This document shows positions 1 to 8,553 of a DNA stretch of 64,000 nucleotides, piece after piece. A model generated the notes under the pieces. It saw only the letters and a program-made list of their open reading frames with translations. It had not been told where the DNA came from and ran no database searches. Source of the stretch: Bradyrhizobium sp. Arg816 (GTDB lineage: Bacteria; Pseudomonadota; Alphaproteobacteria; Rhizobiales; Xanthobacteraceae); NCBI RefSeq assembly GCF_029989365.1, contig NZ_JAPRAQ010000003.1:525084-589083 (forward strand), read 5' to 3'. The first letter of the stretch is position 1; each line of letters begins with the position of its first letter. A program made the translations under genes and the position numbers.

Positions 1-653
1 AGGAGCGCGCCAAGATCGAGTCCGACTTCGGCGTGAAGGCGGTGTACTCGCCGGCCGACATGACCAAGCCCGCCGAGATCGCCGGGATGATCGCGCTCGG
101 CGAGAAGTCGTTTGGCTCCGTCGACGTCCTCGTCAACAATGCCGGCATCCAGTTCGTCTCGCCGATCGAGGAATTCCCGGTCGAGAAGTGGGACCAGATC
201 ATCGCGATCAACCTGTCCTCGGCTTTCCATGCCATCCGCGCGGCGGTGCCCGGCATGAAGAAGAAGGGCTGGGGCCGTATCATCAACACGGCGTCGGCGC
301 ACTCGCTGGTCGCCTCGCCCTTCAAGTCCGCCTATGTGTCGGCCAAGCACGGCATCGCCGGCCTGACCAAGACCGTGGCGCTCGAGGTCGCGACCCACAA
401 GATCACCTGCAACTGCATCAGCCCCGGCTATGTCTGGACGCCGCTGGTGGAGAAGCAGATCCCCGACACGATGAAGGCGCGCAACCTCACGCGCGAGCAG
501 GTCATCAACGACGTGCTGCTCGACGCGCAGCCGACCAAGGAGTTCGTCACCTCCGAGCAGGTCGCAGCCCTCGCGCTGTTCCTGTGCGGCGACGACGCCG
601 CGCAGATCACCGGCACCAACCTGTCGATCGACGGCGGCTGGACGGCGGAGTAA
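1..653 (+). CDS. 3-hydroxybutyrate dehydrogenase (5' end outside window)
   Basis: C-terminal part of a classical short-chain dehydrogenase. The frame is open from base 3, so the gene begins upstream of the window. Visible features are the NNAGIQ structural motif, the catalytic YVSAKHG (YxxxK), and a C-terminus with a long insert after SPGYVWTPLVEKQ and the ending GTNLSIDGGWTAE. That combination is typical of NAD-dependent (R)-3-hydroxybutyrate dehydrogenase, which interconverts 3-hydroxybutyrate and acetoacetate in polyhydroxybutyrate turnover in the cytoplasm. The N-terminal Rossmann glycine motif is missing only because of the window edge. A palindromic repeat follows the stop codon. Another SDR substrate cannot be excluded. 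Confidence 0.85.
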   Translation, partial: ERAKIESDFGVKAVYSPADMTKPAEIAGMIALGEKSFGSVDVLVNNAGIQFVSPIEEFPVEKWDQIIAINLSSAFHAIRAAVPGMKKKGWGRIINTASAHSLVASPFKSAYVSAKHGIAGLTKTVALEVATHKITCNCISPGYVWTPLVEKQIPDTMKARNLTREQVINDVLLDAQPTKEFVTSEQVAALALFLCGDDAAQITGTNLSIDGGWTAE

Positions 654-660
654 CGACCGG

Positions 661-778
661 TGTCATGCCCCGGCTTGACCGGGGCATCCAGTACGCCGCG
701 GCGGAAGTTGCAAGAGCGAGTTCGCCAACGTTAGGCTCTGGAGTACTGGATCGCCCGGTCAAGCCGGGCGATGACAGC
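661..778. repeat. Family A intergenic palindromic repeat
   Basis: About 118 bp whose left half (CCCCGGCTTGACCGGGGC, then ATCCAGTACGCCGCGG) and right half (GTACTGGATCGCCCGGTC) form nested inverted repeats. Related copies lie at 5181-5283, 25446-25621, 45007-45126 and 59142-59246. It sits between two convergent genes and could fold as a long hairpin. It resembles the REP/RIME-type elements common between Bradyrhizobium genes. Confidence 0.85.
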
Positions 779-795
779 TAGGGCGGGTGGCTGGC

Positions 796-1620
796 CTAAT
801 GCGTCCAGGCCAGCGCCGTCACGATCGCGGACGACAGGTTCAGCTCCGCGAACATGATCTTGCCGGCGACCACGAACAGCACGCAGGCAAGCGTCAGGCG
901 CAGCACCGTCTCGGGGACGCGCGTCGCACTGAGGCTGCCGACGATGATGCCGGGCAGCGAGCCCAGCAGCAGCACGCCCATCAGGGCCCAATCCACATCG
1001 CCAAGCGCCCAATGTCCGATGCCCGCGACCAGCGTCAGCGGCACCGCATGCGCGATGTCCGAGCCGACGATGGTCGCCATCGGCAGGCGCGGATAGAGCA
1101 GCAGCAGCACGGTGACGCCGACCGCTCCGGCACCGACGGACGAGATCGACACCAGCACGCCGAGCACGATGCCGGTGACGACGGTCGCGATGGCCGTGGT
1201 GCGCTCATTGACCTGCTCGAGGCGCTTCCGATAGCGCTCCATGAGAGCCTTGCGGAAGATCAGCGAGGTCGCGGTCAGCAGCAGTGCAAAGCACAGCACC
1301 AGATTGACCAGGCTGCGCTCGGAATCGCTCCTGAGGTCGAGCTTCCACAGCACGAGCAGCGTCAGCGCGCTCGCCGGGATGCTGCCGCAGGCGAGCCGCA
1401 GCACGGCGGGCCAGTGCACGCTCCGCGACCAGCCATGCACCACGCTGCCGCCGGTCTTGGTGGCGGCGGCATAGAGCAGGTCGGTGCCGACGGCGGTGGA
1501 GGGGTGGATGCCGAACAGCAGGATCAGCAGCGGCGTCATCAGCGAGCCGCCGCCCACGCCGGTCATCCCGACAAGCAGGCCGACGCCAAATCCGGAGGCG
1601 ACATAGAGTGGATCAATCAT
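796..1620 (-). CDS. TauE/SafE family sulfite exporter-like permease
   Basis: A 274-residue integral membrane protein with about eight hydrophobic segments. Its N-terminus (GMTGVGGGSLMTP) carries the glycine-rich signature of the TauE/SafE (UPF0721) family, and a second related motif, SSVGAGAVGVT, opens the second half. Members are inner-membrane permeases proposed to export sulfite, sulfoacetate or related organic anions. The substrate here cannot be read from sequence, and no sulfur-metabolism gene is adjacent. Length is normal for the family. The ribosome binding site before the ATG is weak. Confidence 0.85.
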   Translation of the reverse strand: MIDPLYVASGFGVGLLVGMTGVGGGSLMTPLLILLFGIHPSTAVGTDLLYAAATKTGGSVVHGWSRSVHWPAVLRLACGSIPASALTLLVLWKLDLRSDSERSLVNLVLCFALLLTATSLIFRKALMERYRKRLEQVNERTTAIATVVTGIVLGVLVSISSVGAGAVGVTVLLLLYPRLPMATIVGSDIAHAVPLTLVAGIGHWALGDVDWALMGVLLLGSLPGIIVGSLSATRVPETVLRLTLACVLFVVAGKIMFAELNLSSAIVTALAWTH

Positions 1621-1810
1621 GTCTGGGGAATCTTAGGTTTATCTCGTCGGTTGAGCAATATGACGTAGAATAAAATTTCCCTGAAGCGCAACCGTTTGGG
1701 TTGAATAAGAATAATCTTGCTACGGACGGTGGGCGGGGAGGGGGTTTCAGTCGCCGCTGCGCAAGGCGCGAAACAGCCATTCTCCAGGCCGGCAACCCGG
1801 GTGGCAGCGC

Positions 1811-3178
1811 CTATTTGCCAAACGCCAGCACGTGCAGGCCGAGCCGCTGGCGCACGATCCAGAACAGCAGCACTGTCTCGAATGTCAGCGAGATCGAGGT
1901 CGCAGCCGCGGCGCCGTGACCGCCGAAGCTCGGCACCAGCGCGATGCAGAGCACGACGTTCATCACGAAGGCCAGCGCGTAGGCCAGCGCGCAGATCTTC
2001 TGCTGGCCGAGCATGTTAAGCAGGCGCTCGACCGGTCCAATCGCGGCGCGCACCACGAGGCCGATCGCGGCGACGAACATGATGTCGTAGCCAACCGTGA
2101 ATTGCGGGCCGAACAGCCAGAGCAGCGGCTTGCCAAGCGCAAGCAGCACGATTGTCGCTGCCAGCGACGGCCAGAACGTCCAGTTGATGGCATGCGCGAC
2201 ATAGGCCGACAGGCGCGCCTTGTCGCCGAGCGCGTTGTACTCGGCGAAGCGATGCGCGGTGGTCGCCGACATCGCGTAGTGGATGAACGAGACCAAAGCG
2301 AGCGTCTTCACCACCGCGAAATAGACACCGACCTCGTCCGACGGGCGGAACTGCTGAAGCACCAGCACGTCGGTATAGGACAGCAGCAGGTAAAAGCTCT
2401 CGACCAGCAGGATCGGCAGCGAGACGGCGAGCCAGCCGCCGATGTCGTAGGTTTTGGGGCCTGGCTCGATATGATCGGCGAGCTTGCGGTTCAGCACCAC
2501 CATCTGCCCGGTCATCGCGATCCACACCGCGCCGGCGCTCGCGACCATCGCGGCGACCGCGCCGAGATGATAGCCGAGCAGGAAGGCAGCGGCCGTGATG
2601 CCGATGATCAGCGCCTGGCGGATGATGAATTGCGGCATCAAACCGAGCTGCATCCAGTCATGCGAGCGCGCGATGCCGTCCTGGGTGTTGGCGACGACGA
2701 AGGCGGGCAGCGTCATGCAGCCGATATAGAGCGGCAGCACCTCGGCCGGATTAATCCAGGGCGAGAGCAGCTTGACGATACCGGCGAGCCCCAGCGACAC
2801 CAGCGTGGACGCGGCAAAGGTCAGCCAGCGGCTGCCGGAGAGAAAGCCGCGCAGCAGCGCATGCTCACCGCTGGTGCGATACTCGGGAATGATCTTTTGC
2901 GCGGAGGCCGAGATGCCGAAATCCATCATGCTGCCGAGCAGCAGCACCCAGGTCCAGACATAGACGTAGATGCCGTAGTCGGACGTCCCCATCCAGCGCG
3001 CGAGCAGAACCTGCGAGAAATAGGCGAGGCCTGCGCTGATCACCCGGATGATGAAGATGGTGCCGGCCAACCGCCGCGTCAGCGACGCCTCGTTCGACCC
3101 GCCCGTCAGCTTCGCGCGCAGCCGCGCGACGAGGCCGGCAGGTCCGGTCGTTGCGGGTTCTGCATCCATCACGGCCAA
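1811..3178 (-). CDS. Oligosaccharide/lipopolysaccharide flippase (MOP superfamily)
   Basis: A 455-residue polytopic membrane protein. After a roughly 35-residue hydrophilic N-terminus come about 12-14 hydrophobic segments, the layout of Wzx-type polysaccharide flippases (MATE/MOP superfamily). Residues such as LLARWMGTSDYGIYVYVWTW match the first two helices of the polysaccharide biosynthesis protein family. It probably flips a lipid-linked glycan unit across the inner membrane. A TTG at 3178 has a GGGGA ribosome site about 7 bases upstream, and an in-frame ATG lies nine bases further in at 3169, so the start is uncertain by three codons. No glycosyltransferases are adjacent. Confidence 0.82.
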   Translation of the reverse strand: MAVMDAEPATTGPAGLVARLRAKLTGGSNEASLTRRLAGTIFIIRVISAGLAYFSQVLLARWMGTSDYGIYVYVWTWVLLLGSMMDFGISASAQKIIPEYRTSGEHALLRGFLSGSRWLTFAASTLVSLGLAGIVKLLSPWINPAEVLPLYIGCMTLPAFVVANTQDGIARSHDWMQLGLMPQFIIRQALIIGITAAAFLLGYHLGAVAAMVASAGAVWIAMTGQMVVLNRKLADHIEPGPKTYDIGGWLAVSLPILLVESFYLLLSYTDVLVLQQFRPSDEVGVYFAVVKTLALVSFIHYAMSATTAHRFAEYNALGDKARLSAYVAHAINWTFWPSLAATIVLLALGKPLLWLFGPQFTVGYDIMFVAAIGLVVRAAIGPVERLLNMLGQQKICALAYALAFVMNVVLCIALVPSFGGHGAAAATSISLTFETVLLFWIVRQRLGLHVLAFGK

Positions 3179-3502
3179 TTCGAGATCCCCAGGGCGTCCG
3201 TATCAGGCGTCCCGCATGCTGCGGCAGGCCTGATGCGGTAGCCCTTGGGGATTAGCAACCATTCGTTAAGATTGGGTTGGGTGAGGCATGCTGCCGCTCC
3301 AGCCACCGGCGTCGTCCCCGCCTAGTGCGCAATTGCGCACGGGGGCGGGGACCCATAACCCCAGGGAGACATTGTTGCGCTGGCTGGCAACTCCGAGTCC
3401 TCGCCAAACCACTCCCTGTGGCTATGGGTCCCGGGCTTTCGCTGCGCGCGCCCCGGGACGACAGCTGAATATGTGGCGCTGGCAGCGCAACTCAGCTCCG
3501 GC
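3179..3502. other. Gene-free interval with a palindromic repeat
   Basis: 324 bp between two minus-strand genes. It should hold the flippase promoter at its left end. Most of it is the inverted repeat at 3311-3466. No convincing open frame was seen. Confidence 0.6.
3311..3466. repeat. Family B palindromic repeat (GTCGTCCCC...GGGACGAC)
   Basis: The arms GTCGTCCCCGCC and CCCCGGGACGAC, with inner copies of GGGACCCATAACC and GGCTATGGGTCCC, give a nested inverted repeat of about 155 bp. It is related in style to the copy at 8424-8535. Confidence 0.75.
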
Positions 3503-4342
3503 TTACTCCAGATTCGTATTGAACTCGTACGACTTCTCAGGCGCGACGAGTGTGAACTTCAGCGCCGCGCCGTCGGGCTTGGCGCCCGGCGGCAGTCCGT
3601 CGAGCTCGAAGGAAAATCGCTGCACGCCGGGTGGGCTGCGGTCGACCGGCGCCGGGATCGGCAACGCCCAATCGGGCGTCGGCCCTTCCACGAACAAATT
3701 GACGCCGCGGCTATCGGGCACGACCACGTCGACCACGACATTCTTGGGCCCGTCACGTCTGACGTCGCGGATGGTCAGCGGATTGGGATCACCGATCGTG
3801 GCAGGCTTCGGCACGGTGTCGAGCGCGGCACGCAGATTGGCGTCCTCGGTCGAGGCGACGTTGTTGAAGCCGAGCTCGACATTGGCCTCGACGGGAACGC
3901 AGAGCTTCTCGCACACGGCGTAGTTGATCTCGGCGCGCAGCGTCACCGGCTTGTCGGGCGCCTTGGGCACGATGCGCAGAGGCAGCACGATCTGGCCGTG
4001 ATAGCCGATCGAATGCCCGCCGGCGCCGTCATCGAATTTCAGCGGCGCCGGCCACATCACCGTCACCGCTTCGACATTGTCCGATTTCGAGAAATCGAAC
4101 CGCGGCGGAACGCCGGAATCGCCGGGGATGCGCCAGTAGGTCTTCCATCCCTGCTGGAGCTGGAAGGCGATACCGCCGAGCAGGACGGCGCCGCTGCGCG
4201 ACCCTGCGATCAATCGCACTGCGGAATGGCCGTCGCGCTGCCAGGGCGAAGCGTCGTCGGCGCGGGCTGCGAGCGTCACCGACGACGCAAGCAGGGTTGT
4301 TGCGACGCCAATCGCCGCATGCAGGGGAACTCTTGTCAGCAT
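3503..4342 (-). CDS. Secreted protein with stand-alone DsbD N-terminal domain
   Basis: A 279-residue protein with an N-terminal signal peptide (cleavage near AARADD). It is followed by a fold like the N-terminal periplasmic domain of DsbD/ScsB. The motif YAVCEKLCVP matches the CxxxC redox pair and proline-containing loop of nDsbD, which passes electrons to periplasmic partners. The transmembrane and thioredoxin domains of full DsbD are absent, and no partner is adjacent. The protein therefore either works with a DsbD/CcdA-like protein encoded elsewhere or is a dedicated periplasmic thiol shuttle. It is divergent from yqgE. Confidence 0.8.
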   Translation of the reverse strand: MLTRVPLHAAIGVATTLLASSVTLAARADDASPWQRDGHSAVRLIAGSRSGAVLLGGIAFQLQQGWKTYWRIPGDSGVPPRFDFSKSDNVEAVTVMWPAPLKFDDGAGGHSIGYHGQIVLPLRIVPKAPDKPVTLRAEINYAVCEKLCVPVEANVELGFNNVASTEDANLRAALDTVPKPATIGDPNPLTIRDVRRDGPKNVVVDVVVPDSRGVNLFVEGPTPDWALPIPAPVDRSPPGVQRFSFELDGLPPGAKPDGAALKFTLVAPEKSYEFNTNLE

Positions 4343-4484
4343 GGCACGTCTTTACAGGGTCGCCCCTGGGCAAACCATTGAATTGCTTGTGATGGATGCA
4401 CCTGAATCAAGTCGAGGCAAGCCTTGATTTGACAGCGGCCCGGCCCGACATCAGGATAGGAATCGAAACCGGAGTGCTTTACCG

Positions 4485-5129
4485 ATGGCTCCCACAGGCA
4501 AAAGGACGGGCGAAAGCACCCGCAGCGCGGCCCCCGCGCTTCCCAGCTCGGCCGGCTATCTCGACGGCCAGCTCCTGATCGCGATGCCCGTGATGGGCGA
4601 TGAGCGCTTCGAGCGCTCGGTGATCTATCTCTGTGCGCATTCCGCCGAGGGCGCGATGGGCATCATCGTCAATCATCCCGCCGGCAGCATCGACTTCCCC
4701 GAGCTCCTGCAGCAGCTCGGCATCATCAAGAAGGGCGAGCACATCAAGCTGCCGGAGAACGCCGAAAGCATGAAAGTGCTGCGTGGCGGACCGGTCGATA
4801 CCGGCCGCGGCTTCGTGCTGCATTCCAGCGATTTCTACATCGAGAACGCGACGCTCCGGATCGACGACGGCGTCTGCCTCACCGCGACCGTCGACATCCT
4901 GCGGGCGATCGCCAACGGCTCCGGCCCGAAGCACGCCATCCTAGCGCTTGGTTATGCCGGCTGGGCGCCGGGCCAGCTCGAGACCGAAATCCAGAGCAAT
5001 GGCTGGCTGCATTGCGATGCGGATTCGGATTTGATCTTCGGCGACGATGTTGACGAGAAGTACGGCCGCGCGCTGCGCAAGATCGGCATCGATCCCGGCA
5101 TGCTCTCGAACGATGCGGGACACGCGTAG
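4485..5129 (+). CDS. YqgE/AlgH family protein
   Basis: A 214-residue cytoplasmic protein of the UPF0301 (YqgE/AlgH) family. Recognisable stretches are [19 protein letters not shown] at the N-terminus, GIIVNHPAG, and [15 protein letters not shown]. Biochemical function is unresolved in the family; AlgH of Pseudomonas influences alginate and quorum-sensing regulation. The N-terminal extension of about 22 residues before the conserved domain is Ser/Ala/Pro-rich and probably disordered. GGAG lies about ten bases before the ATG. The gene is divergent from the DsbD-like gene, with a 142-bp shared promoter region. Confidence 0.9.
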   Translation: MAPTGKRTGESTRSAAPALPSSAGYLDGQLLIAMPVMGDERFERSVIYLCAHSAEGAMGIIVNHPAGSIDFPELLQQLGIIKKGEHIKLPENAESMKVLRGGPVDTGRGFVLHSSDFYIENATLRIDDGVCLTATVDILRAIANGSGPKHAILALGYAGWAPGQLETEIQSNGWLHCDADSDLIFGDDVDEKYGRALRKIGIDPGMLSNDAGHA

Positions 5130-5180
5130 CTGTGTAACAACTGCTGCGAAGGTTTGCGGTGTCCTGCGCCCCCCTCCGCT

Positions 5181-5283
5181 GTCGTGCCCCGGCTTGACCG
5201 GGGCATCCAGTACGCCGCGGCCTATCGATTGCATCACAACCGTCTCGGAGTACTGGATCGCCCGGTCAAGCCGGGCGATGACC
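5181..5283. repeat. Family A intergenic palindromic repeat
   Basis: Second copy of the repeat at 661-778, with the same arms (CCCCGGCTTGACCGGGGC ... GCCCGGTCAAGCCGGGC) and internal GTACTGGAT. It lies between the convergent yqgE and dioxygenase genes. Confidence 0.85.
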
Positions 5284-5304
5284 ACGTCCAGCGGGGTGTG
5301 CCGC

Positions 5305-6192
5305 CTACTCCGCCGCCTGCTGCTGTACCGTCGGCTCTGTCCCCGCCACCGTCGCACGGCGCATGTCGCGGGGCTGGGACTGGTCGTAGCGGCGGACGCG
5401 ATGCATGGTCTGGCGGTTGTCCCACATCACGAGATCATGCAGCTTCCATTTGTGGACGTAGACAAACTCGGCCTGCGTCGCATGCTCGTTCAGATCGCGC
5501 AGCAGCAGCCGGCCCTCCGGCACGCTCATGCTGACGATCTTGCCGGCATGCGATGAGAGATAGAGCGACTTGCGGCGATGCACCGGATGGGTGCGCACCA
5601 GGCGTTGCAGCACCGGCTTGAACATCTGTTTTTCGTCGTCGGTGTACTCGGTGAAGCCGAGCGATCCGCGCGAATACATCAGCGAGTGCTCGCAGACGAG
5701 ATCCTCGATCTCCGCCTTGGTGTCGTCATCGAGCGCGTCATAGGCCGCGCGCATGTCGGCGAACTCGGTATTGCCGCCCTTCGGGTTCACCACCCGCGCC
5801 GACAGCAGCGAGAATTTTGCGGGGATCGGGCGAAACGAGCTGTCGGAATGCCACAGGCAGTTGCCGAGATTGAACAGATGCGCGCGGCTGTCCTTCGCCA
5901 GCGGCTTGCCGTCCTTGCCGAGATTGGAGACGTCGTTGAGGCCCGATTGGAGACGGTAGTCCTTTTCCTTGGTCACGGTGCCGCCGCGCGCGTCCTCGCG
6001 CTGGCCGAAATTCAGCGCGAAGGCCATCTGCTGCTCGTCGGTGATGTCCTGGTCGTGGAAGATCAGCACCGCATATTTGTCCATGGCGGCCTCGACCTCG
6101 CGCGCCTCGGCCTCGGTGAGAGGCTTTCGCAGGTCGAGGCCGGAAACCTCGCAGGCAAAATGTTTTTGAAGCTGCCGGATGGCGATCGTCAT
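5305..6192 (-). CDS. TfdA-like Fe(II)/2-oxoglutarate dioxygenase
   Basis: A 295-residue member of the TauD/TfdA family. The iron triad is visible: H115 and D117 in LWHSDSSF and H264 in TMHRVRRY, with downstream arginines in RDMRRAT for 2-oxoglutarate. The stretches ADMRAAYDAL, LWHSDSSF and MWDNR are close to 2,4-dichlorophenoxyacetate dioxygenase (TfdA) rather than taurine dioxygenase. Bradyrhizobia are known to carry tfdA-alpha relatives, whose natural substrate is uncertain. The ATG at 6190-6192 follows GGGAG. An upstream in-frame extension lacks a ribosome site. An SDR gene lies 97 bp upstream on the same strand and may be cotranscribed. Confidence 0.88.
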   Translation of the reverse strand: MTIAIRQLQKHFACEVSGLDLRKPLTEAEAREVEAAMDKYAVLIFHDQDITDEQQMAFALNFGQREDARGGTVTKEKDYRLQSGLNDVSNLGKDGKPLAKDSRAHLFNLGNCLWHSDSSFRPIPAKFSLLSARVVNPKGGNTEFADMRAAYDALDDDTKAEIEDLVCEHSLMYSRGSLGFTEYTDDEKQMFKPVLQRLVRTHPVHRRKSLYLSSHAGKIVSMSVPEGRLLLRDLNEHATQAEFVYVHKWKLHDLVMWDNRQTMHRVRRYDQSQPRDMRRATVAGTEPTVQQQAAE

Positions 6193-6289
6193 GGTGTTTC
6201 TCCCGCAAACCGCGAGCGGTTGGTCCCGCTCTGCCGGTGAAAAAGCTACTCCGGCACTCGGCGTTGTCAACGCTCGGCGCGCATGGCTC

Positions 6290-7069
6290 TCACGCGTTGC
6301 GGGCCATCAAGCCTCCATCGACCGGGATCACCGCGCCGGTGAGGAAAGACGCAGCCGGCAGGCACAGGCTCAGCGTCATATGCGCGACCTCCTCGGGGTC
6401 GCCGTAACGGCCGAGTGCAGTGCGGCGCTTGGCGTAGATGGTCTTGTGCTCTTCGGAGATGCGGTCGGTGATGGCGGTGCGGATCGGGCCCGGGCAGATG
6501 CAGTTGACGGTGATGCCCTCGCGGCCGAGCTCGACGGCGAGCGAGCGCGTGAGGCTCGCCACGCCGCCCTTTGCCGCCGAATAGGGGCTGTGCAATGCGG
6601 TGGCGCCGAGGGCCTCGGTCGAGGCGATGTTGACGATGCGCGGGCTCTTCGACCTGCGCAGGTGCGGCAGCGCGGCGCGGATGATGCGCGGATGCGCCGT
6701 CAGCATCACCGCGATGCCCTTGGCCCAGGCATCTTCGTAAGCCTCGTCGTCTATCGCGACGCGCACGGAGATGCCGGCATTGTTGACGATGATGTCGAGT
6801 CCGCCGAAATGCGCCGCGACAGCGCCAACCACGCGCTTGATCTCGCCGCCATCGGCGACATCGAGCTTCCACGCCTTCGATGATCCGGCGTTCGCGGCAA
6901 TCTCCTTGGCAACGGACAGTGCGCCCTGCTCATCAAAGTCGGTGACGGCGACGTTTGCGCCTTCAGCGGCGAACACGCGCGCTGTGGCGCGCCCCATGCC
7001 GCTCGCAGCACCCGTGACGAGAACGGTCAGGCCCTTCACCGACCGGCTGAGCTCCTTGAATTCGGACAT
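6290..7069 (-). CDS. SDR family oxidoreductase
   Basis: A 259-residue classical short-chain dehydrogenase. The cofactor motif TGAASGMGRA lies near residues 18-27, NNAG in the middle, the catalytic YSAAKGG, and the C-terminal GAVIPVDGGLMARNA. Acidic DFD after the second strand suggests NAD rather than NADP. The start at 7069 is chosen because GAGGAAACGGC precedes that ATG; the longer in-frame extension has no ribosome site. It probably forms a catabolic unit with the TfdA-like dioxygenase downstream and diverges from another SDR. The substrate is unknown. Confidence 0.87.
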   Translation of the reverse strand: MSEFKELSRSVKGLTVLVTGAASGMGRATARVFAAEGANVAVTDFDEQGALSVAKEIAANAGSSKAWKLDVADGGEIKRVVGAVAAHFGGLDIIVNNAGISVRVAIDDEAYEDAWAKGIAVMLTAHPRIIRAALPHLRRSKSPRIVNIASTEALGATALHSPYSAAKGGVASLTRSLAVELGREGITVNCICPGPIRTAITDRISEEHKTIYAKRRTALGRYGDPEEVAHMTLSLCLPAASFLTGAVIPVDGGLMARNA

Positions 7070-7167
7070 GCCGTTTCCTCGCGTCTCTTGTTTCTTGTTA
7101 TGAGATGGACAAGGCTGGCATCGATCAGCAGACAGGTCAAACAAGCAAAACAAAAGGGGAGGCCGCG

Positions 7168-7905
7168 ATGGCGAACGAGCTGGATTTCTTAGGCAAGCAG
7201 GTGCTGGTGGTCGGCGGTTCCAGCGGTATCGGCAACGGCATCGCGCAAGCCTTTCGTGCGAGGGGTGCCGCTGTTGCGGTCTGCGGCACGCGTGCTCATC
7301 CTGCGGAATATTCGACGCAAGAAGGCTCCGATCTCACGGGTCTTTCCTATGCGCAGCTCGACGTCGGCAACACCGGCGCGGTGGAAGCGTTCAAGCCGTC
7401 CTTCGACCGTCTCGATGTGCTCGTGCTCGCGCAGGGCGCGGTGCTCTATCGCCGCGGCGAGTTCGAGATGGCCGGCTTCCGCAAGGTCGTCGAGGTCAAT
7501 CTGATGAGCCTGATGGCCTGCGCGACGCGGTTTCACTCCATGCTGCGCGACAGCAAGGGCGCGCTGATCATGGTGTCCTCGACCGCAGCCTATCATTCCA
7601 CCATGGGCAATCCCGCCTACAACGCCTCGAAGACCGGCGCAGTCGGATTGACGCGGACGCTGGGCGAGGCCTGGGCCGAGGATGGCATCCGCGTCAACGG
7701 TATCGCGCCCGGCCTCGTCGACACCAAGATGACGAAGGTAACCACCGACAATCCCAAGCGGCTCGAAGGCGCGTTGTCGCGCATTCCGCTGCGGCGATTG
7801 GGCACGCCGGCTGACATGGCGGGCGCGGCCCTGTTCCTGGCCTCGCCGCTGTCGTCCTACATCATTGGCCAGACGCTGGTCGTCGATGGCGGGCTCATCC
7901 TGTAG
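7168..7905 (+). CDS. SDR family oxidoreductase
   Basis: A 245-residue short-chain dehydrogenase. It has the glycine motif GGSSGIGNG at residues 13-21, a catalytic YNASKTG, and the C-terminal GQTLVVDGGLIL. Where most family members have NNAG it reads LAQGA, a common variant. CGTRAHP after the second strand suggests NADP preference. An AGGGGAGG ribosome site places the start at 7168. It is divergently transcribed from the SDR/TfdA-like pair over a 98-bp region, so the three genes may share regulation. The substrate is unknown. Confidence 0.87.
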   Translation: MANELDFLGKQVLVVGGSSGIGNGIAQAFRARGAAVAVCGTRAHPAEYSTQEGSDLTGLSYAQLDVGNTGAVEAFKPSFDRLDVLVLAQGAVLYRRGEFEMAGFRKVVEVNLMSLMACATRFHSMLRDSKGALIMVSSTAAYHSTMGNPAYNASKTGAVGLTRTLGEAWAEDGIRVNGIAPGLVDTKMTKVTTDNPKRLEGALSRIPLRRLGTPADMAGAALFLASPLSSYIIGQTLVVDGGLIL

Positions 7906-7981
7906 CCAGGATGGAGCGACTGGCCTGCCGTAGCTCGAAGAGTGCAGGCGGGATCCAGACTACACACTTTCGCAGAAGCTT

Positions 7982-8006
7982 GGAACTGCGCTGCTCCTGA
8001 TCGGTT
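7982..8006 (+). promoter_or_regulatory. Candidate EcfG (general stress sigma) promoter
   Basis: GGAAC at 7982-7986 and GTT at 8004-8006 are separated by 17 bases, which fits the alphaproteobacterial EcfG consensus GGAAC-N16/17-GTT. Transcription would start about 8014, giving a short leader with GAGGAGGA before the csbD-like ATG at 8036. CsbD proteins are classic general stress proteins, which supports the assignment. Confidence 0.6.
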
Positions 8007-8035
8007 ACTTGGGCTGACCCCCGAGGAGGAGCAAC

Positions 8036-8410
8036 ATGGACAAGGATCGGATCGTCGGATCGGCCAAGGAATTCGCTGGGCGCGCAGAAGGCGCCGTCGG
8101 TGATCTCGCTGGCGATGCGCAGACACAGGCGTCAGGCAAGGCGCGGGAAGCCGCTGGCACCGTGCAGAATCTCTACGGCCAGGCCAAGGACGCCGTGCGC
8201 GACGCCGGCGAGACCGCGGCCGGCTACGCCAAGGATGCCTACGACAAGCCGGCCGAGACCTTGCGCGACGGTTCGCAGGCGATTGCCAAGAAGGTGCAGG
8301 ACAATCCGCTCGGTGCGCTGCTGGTCGCCGGCGGGATCGGCTTCGCACTCGCGCTTCTGATGTCGCGTCCCGCCCGTCGCCCGCCGCCGCGCTGGCGCTA
8401 TTACGGCTGA
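8036..8410 (+). CDS. CsbD-like stress protein with C-terminal membrane anchor
   Basis: A 124-residue protein. Residues 1-60 match the CsbD family pattern (MDKDRIVGSAKEFAGRAEG, then repeated AKD/AGD amphipathic helices). A DUF883/ElaB-like C-terminus follows, with a hydrophobic segment (GALLVAGGIGFALALLM) and an arginine/proline-rich tail ending RWRYYG. CsbD proteins are abundant general stress proteins of unknown mechanism; the tail anchor suggests an inner-membrane location. A strong ribosome site (GAGGAGGA) and an EcfG-like promoter lie directly upstream. Confidence 0.85.
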   Translation: MDKDRIVGSAKEFAGRAEGAVGDLAGDAQTQASGKAREAAGTVQNLYGQAKDAVRDAGETAAGYAKDAYDKPAETLRDGSQAIAKKVQDNPLGALLVAGGIGFALALLMSRPARRPPPRWRYYG

Positions 8411-8423
8411 GCTTCCCGCCACT

Positions 8424-8535
8424 GGTCATTCCGGGGCGCGCCTCTTGGCGCGAGCCCGGAATCCATTCATCGGGCATCGTCGGTGGGGCGCGATGGATTC
8501 CGGGTTCGCGCTACGCGCGCCCCGGAATGACAGCT
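8424..8535. repeat. Family B palindromic repeat (GTCATTCCGGGGCGCGC...)
   Basis: Inverted repeat with arms GTCATTCCGGGGCGCGC and GCGCGCCCCGGAATGAC, and an inner ATTCCG/CGGAAT pair around ATGGATTCC. It lies between the convergent CsbD and DUF459 genes. Confidence 0.8.
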
Positions 8536-8553
8536 GAAATCATCAGTGAAAAA

